A stretch of 64,000 bases of DNA, taken from NCBI RefSeq assembly GCF_025464955.1, contig NZ_JAODNM010000089.1, forward strand, positions 1-64,000, written 5' to 3'. Shown here piece by piece: positions 61,146-64,000 of the stretch; the first letter of the stretch is position 1; each line of letters starts with the position of its first letter. This stretch comes from Amycolatopsis sp. (GTDB lineage Bacteria; Actinomycetota; Actinomycetes; Mycobacteriales; Pseudonocardiaceae). Under the pieces are notes generated by a model that had not been told where the DNA came from, ran no database searches, and saw only the letters and a list, made by a program, of their open reading frames with translations. The position numbers were made by a program, and so were the translations under genes.

Positions 61146-62093
61146 ATGGGCATGGGTGCTCGGATCTTCGGACGACGACGATCACGCGGACTGGTAGCCG
61201 TCGCGGCGCTGGCGGGGTTGCTCTTCAGTACCGGGGCGGCGCAGGCCGCACCGCAGGACGCGACCGGACCGGTGCAGCCGAACATCATCGCGGCGGCGCT
61301 GTACTCCCTGAGCAACCCGACCCTGTCCCCACCCGGCACCAACGACTGGGGCTGCCAACCCAGCGCGGCGCACCCGGACCCTGTGCTGCTTTCCAACGGC
61401 ACCACGGCCAACGCCTACGAAAACTGGTCGAACCTGTCCCAGCGGCTCGCCGATGCCGGCTACTGCGTGTTCGCCGGGAACTTCGGCGGCTCCCCCGGCA
61501 GCTTCCTGCAGACCGTCGGCCCCATCGAGACGACCGCGAGCCAGCTCGCCGCGTTCGGCGACAGGATCCTTCAAGCGACCGGCGCGAAGAAGCTCGACGT
61601 CGTCGGGCACTCGCAGGGCGGTATGAACATCCGCTACTGGATCAAGAACCTGGGCGGCGACAAGAAGATCGGGAAGTTGATCGGGCTCGCGCCGTCGAAC
61701 TACGGCACTAACCTGTTCGGCCTGCTGACCACGCTCGAAGCCATTCCCGGGGTGCCGGGCGTCCTCGGCCTGGCGTGCGCGTCCTGCAACCAGCAGGCGA
61801 CGAATTCGAGCTTCCTCAAGGCGCTCAACGCGGGCGGCGACACGGTGCCCGGCGTGGACTACACGGTGATCGAGACCAGGTACGACGAGGTCGTCACGCC
61901 GTATACGAACGCGTTCCTCAAGCCGGCGCCGAATGTACACAACGTCCTGCTGCAGGACCTGTGCGCGCTCGACAACACCGACCACCTCGGCATCCCGTAC
62001 GACCCGATCACCGGCACCCTCGTGCTCAACGCCCTCGACCCGGCGCACGCGGTCACCCCGAAGTGCCAGTACGTCCCACCCGTACTGAGCTGA
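61146..62093 (+). CDS. Secreted lipase/esterase, alpha/beta-hydrolase fold
   Basis: This 315-residue protein has a twin-arginine-like signal (FGRRRSRG) followed by a hydrophobic stretch (LVAVAALAGLLFSTGAAQA). The signal peptidase site is about residue 34. The mature part has the nucleophile elbow VVGHSQGGMNIRYWI with the catalytic Ser. The oxyanion region is near the N-terminus, and Asp and His candidates lie in RYDEVVTPYTNAF and NTDHLGIPYDP. Four or more cysteines suggest disulfides. The class 2 lipase family fits. It is a single gene followed by a terminator. Confidence 0.87.
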   Translation: MGMGARIFGRRRSRGLVAVAALAGLLFSTGAAQAAPQDATGPVQPNIIAAALYSLSNPTLSPPGTNDWGCQPSAAHPDPVLLSNGTTANAYENWSNLSQRLADAGYCVFAGNFGGSPGSFLQTVGPIETTASQLAAFGDRILQATGAKKLDVVGHSQGGMNIRYWIKNLGGDKKIGKLIGLAPSNYGTNLFGLLTTLEAIPGVPGVLGLACASCNQQATNSSFLKALNAGGDTVPGVDYTVIETRYDEVVTPYTNAFLKPAPNVHNVLLQDLCALDNTDHLGIPYDPITGTLVLNALDPAHAVTPKCQYVPPVLS

Positions 62094-62098
62094 GTTTT

Positions 62099-62134
62099 CG
62101 TGGAGGTCTCCGCCGACGGGCGGAGGCCTCCACG
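62099..62134. terminator. Terminator after the lipase gene
   Basis: CGTGGAGGTCTCCGCC (62099-62114) and GGCGGAGGCCTCCACG (62119-62134) form a 16-bp stem with one mismatch and a 4-nt loop. It lies between the convergent lipase and SRPBCC genes. Confidence 0.88.
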
Positions 62135-62150
62135 GATCGAACAGCCGCAC

Positions 62151-62588
62151 TCAGCCGGGGAACATCTCCGCGAGGCGGGCGAGGGTCTTCTCGATGCCGT
62201 CCTTGTTCTTGCGCGGGAACGGGCTGATGCCGATCAGGTAAGGCGCCTTCGCCGTGGACCAGTCGAAGGTTTCGGTGATCTCCGTCTTCCCGCCGTCGAC
62301 GGGCTTGAGCGCCCAGCGCCAGCGGTGCCCGTTGAAGTGGCGCCACGCGATCAGCCGGTTCTCCTCGAACTCGACCACGGTGTTGTCGATCTTGTAGGAC
62401 GCGCCGATCTTCATCTCCATGCCGAACTTCGAACCCAGCTCAAGCCGCTGCGGGCCGCCGGGACGCGCTGCCCGCACCGATCCCGAACCGTCGATCAGCG
62501 CGTGCTTGGCCGGGTCGAGGAGCAGCTCGAAGATCTTGTCCGGGGTGGTGCCGACGGTCCTGGTGACCGAAACCTGCCGTTTTCCCAT
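62151..62588 (-). CDS. SRPBCC (START-like) family protein
   Basis: This 145-residue protein has the polyketide-cyclase/START-like fold: QVSVTRTVGTTPDKIFELLLDPAKHALIDG, FGMEMKIGASYKIDNTVVEFEE, LIAWRHFNGHRWRWALKPVDGGKTEITETFD and a C-terminal helix. Such proteins bind small hydrophobic ligands; many of this subset are of unknown function. The ATG at 62588 is preferred over one at 62609 because the conserved GKRQVSV strand starts there. The neighbouring lipoprotein gene ends 23 bp upstream on the same strand. Confidence 0.82.
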   Translation of the reverse strand: MGKRQVSVTRTVGTTPDKIFELLLDPAKHALIDGSGSVRAARPGGPQRLELGSKFGMEMKIGASYKIDNTVVEFEENRLIAWRHFNGHRWRWALKPVDGGKTEITETFDWSTAKAPYLIGISPFPRKNKDGIEKTLARLAEMFPG

Positions 62589-62611
62589 AACGGGCAGCCT
62601 AAGCCTCACCG

Positions 62612-63109
62612 TCAGGGCATGCTCGGCGCACTCGGTGCGAGCTTGATGACCAGGGTCCGGTCACCGAGCGCGGCGCCCAGCGGCACCGAAACCATGGGAT
62701 ACCGGATGTCCATCGTGCACATCTGGTGCCGGTTCGGCGTGCTCTCGGCGAGGTTGACGACTACCTTCTGCGCGTCCTGCAGCGACGTCGTCGCGCTGGC
62801 GTGGCTGCAACCGCCTTCCAGCGCCTTGACCGAAACAACGGTGCCGCCGCGGCTTACGAAGGCGATCCGCGGATAGTCGGCGGGCAGCGAGCTCGCGTCG
62901 ATCTGCTTGGCGGGCACCGGGACGCTGCCGTCCGGCACCGACTGCGCCGGAGCTTCGGCGGGACCTCCTCCCGGAGCCGCCGGTTTGTCGACGTTCGAAG
63001 CCGGCGGCTGACCCGCCGCGGCTGGGTTGGCAGGGGCTGGTTGACCGGCACAGGCCGTCGCCGCGATCAGGAGGAGACCCGCACCCGCGAATTTCGTTAG
63101 GTACCTCAT
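62612..63109 (-). CDS. Hypothetical lipoprotein
   Basis: This 165-residue protein has a lipoprotein signal with the cleavage site before Cys20 (AATAC). A long Ala/Pro-rich linker follows, then a domain of about 95 residues with FVSRGGTVVSVKALEGGCSH and QMCTMDIRYPMVSVPLG. The two cysteines in these segments may form a disulfide. I recognise no family with known function, although similar actinobacterial lipoproteins are common. The ATG at 63109 gives a complete signal peptide. Confidence 0.83.
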   Translation of the reverse strand: MRYLTKFAGAGLLLIAATACAGQPAPANPAAAGQPPASNVDKPAAPGGGPAEAPAQSVPDGSVPVPAKQIDASSLPADYPRIAFVSRGGTVVSVKALEGGCSHASATTSLQDAQKVVVNLAESTPNRHQMCTMDIRYPMVSVPLGAALGDRTLVIKLAPSAPSMP

Positions 63110-63146
63110 GGTTGTGGAGACGGAACGAACCGCCCGCGGGGTTGCA

Positions 63147-64000
63147 TCACAACCAGCCGTTCCGCTTGGCGTGCAGAGCGAGCTGGAACCGGTTCGCCGC
63201 GCCGGTCCGCGCCATCAGGCTTTCGAGGTAGCGGAAGACCGTCCGGCGGCTGACACCGAGGCTCCTGGCGACCTGGTCGTCACCGAGTCCGGCGGCCAGC
63301 AGGGCGAGCATCCGCCGTTCGCTGGGCAGCAGGTGCAAACCGTTCGGCTGCTCGGCGAAGTTCAGCGGCAGCGCGGCCCGCCAACACATCTCGAACAGGC
63401 CGATCAACGCGGAAAGCAGGCTGCACGGCCGAATCAGGAACGCCGACAGGCCGACGTCGGCCTCGGCGACGGACGGCGAAACGACCGCGCATTCGTCGTC
63501 GATGATCAGCAGCTTGACCGGGACGTCGGGCAGGATGCGCGCTTCCTCGCCGGCCTTGCCGCAGGGCAGAACGTTGTCGGCGAGGTACTCGGGCCGCTCC
63601 AGCGCGACTTTGCCGTACACGGCCCGGTAGCGGACGCCGCCGCGCAGGTTGTCCAGTTCGACGTCGTTTCCGTCGGCATCCGCGTAGTAAGGCGGGGAAT
63701 CCAGGCCGCGGACTTCGACCCTCGCCGCGCTTTCCAGCTGATGGATCCGGTCGCTGACGGCAGGCCCCACCACGACTTCGATCAGCTGGTCGGCCGCGTC
63801 GCCGGTGGAGGACCGCCGGTAGGAGTCGAACGCCCTGGTGACGTCGATCCGAGCCTGGGCCAGTTCGGCCTCACGGTGGCGGGACAACAGGTCGAGACCG
63901 AGACTCGGTGGCACCGGGCGCGCCGAATCCAAGTTCATCTTCGCCAGGCTCACCAGCCCCGCGGTGGCCAGCGCGCTGAAACATCCACTCACGACTTTCG
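63147..64000 (-). CDS. LuxR-HTH regulator, probably 5'-partial at the window edge
   Basis: The frame is open to the right edge and ends in a LuxR-type helix-turn-helix (LPSERRMLALLAAGLGDDQV then ARSLGVSRRTVFRYLESLMA). The N-terminal part (SALATAGLVSLAKMN, PPSLGLDLLSRHREAELAQA) looks like the end of a TrmB-type winged helix and the following coiled coil. Such TrmB/LuxR regulators are about 320 residues long, so roughly 40 residues are probably outside the window. A GTG at 63992 could also be a start giving 281 residues. The middle domain may bind a ligand; none is known. Confidence 0.75.
   Translation of the reverse strand, partial: KVVSGCFSALATAGLVSLAKMNLDSARPVPPSLGLDLLSRHREAELAQARIDVTRAFDSYRRSSTGDAADQLIEVVVGPAVSDRIHQLESAARVEVRGLDSPPYYADADGNDVELDNLRGGVRYRAVYGKVALERPEYLADNVLPCGKAGEEARILPDVPVKLLIIDDECAVVSPSVAEADVGLSAFLIRPCSLLSALIGLFEMCWRAALPLNFAEQPNGLHLLPSERRMLALLAAGLGDDQVARSLGVSRRTVFRYLESLMARTGAANRFQLALHAKRNGWL

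Overview
The window is high-GC actinobacterial chromosome with frequent GTG starts and stop/start overlaps such as ATGA and GTGA. It most resembles Pseudonocardiales, close to Amycolatopsis. This rests on protein character and on a gene order that I recognise from the Mycobacterium tuberculosis sigA-sigB region. No tRNA, rRNA, CRISPR array or intact transposase was seen.

Left part (1-20,900), mainly accessory catabolism and regulation. A DUF222/13E12 protein is cut by the left edge. It is followed by a decayed vapBC toxin-antitoxin remnant, an aldo/keto reductase and a two-component system. A PucR-type regulator diverges from a four-gene operon: SSS symporter, ureohydrolase, ThDP decarboxylase and aldehyde dehydrogenase. 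The last three enzyme classes are those of the arginine transaminase route (2-ketoarginine to 4-guanidinobutyraldehyde to 4-guanidinobutyrate to GABA plus urea). After a decayed PH-domain gene and dxs comes a choline/betaine-type trio: aldehyde dehydrogenase, APC permease and GMC oxidoreductase. An XRE-family pseudogene and a serine hydrolase whose signal peptide lies in another frame close this part.

Middle (20,956-34,464), a conserved housekeeping block. The order is a TrmA-family RNA methyltransferase, an APC permease, the RCK proteins CeoB and CeoC, DUF3159, an OB-fold protein, a hydrolase, DUF3710, dut, DUF3093, DUF4193, cei, suhB, ppgK and sigA. It closely follows M. tuberculosis Rv2689c-Rv2703. 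Strong palindromic terminators separate most convergent pairs.

Right part (34,500-64,000). Core genes (DUF7455, a YihY-family protein, DUF3039, DUF3099, sigB) are interspersed with accessory modules: an amino-acid permease, a glutamine-synthetase-like ligase, a xylose-type ABC importer with its ROK regulator and a perfect operator palindrome, a helicase, psuG-psuK, an M20 amidohydrolase, and a methyltransferase coupled to dtd. sigB has a good SigH/SigR-type ECF promoter match. Then come a class I fumarase, a methyltransferase, an MFS exporter facing a DeoR regulator across an inverted repeat, a secreted lipase, an SRPBCC protein, a lipoprotein, and a LuxR-HTH regulator that probably runs off the right edge.

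The most interesting points are the arginine-transaminase-type operon, four independently decayed or frame-broken genes, the APC permease divergent from two RCK subunits, and several clean regulatory palindromes.
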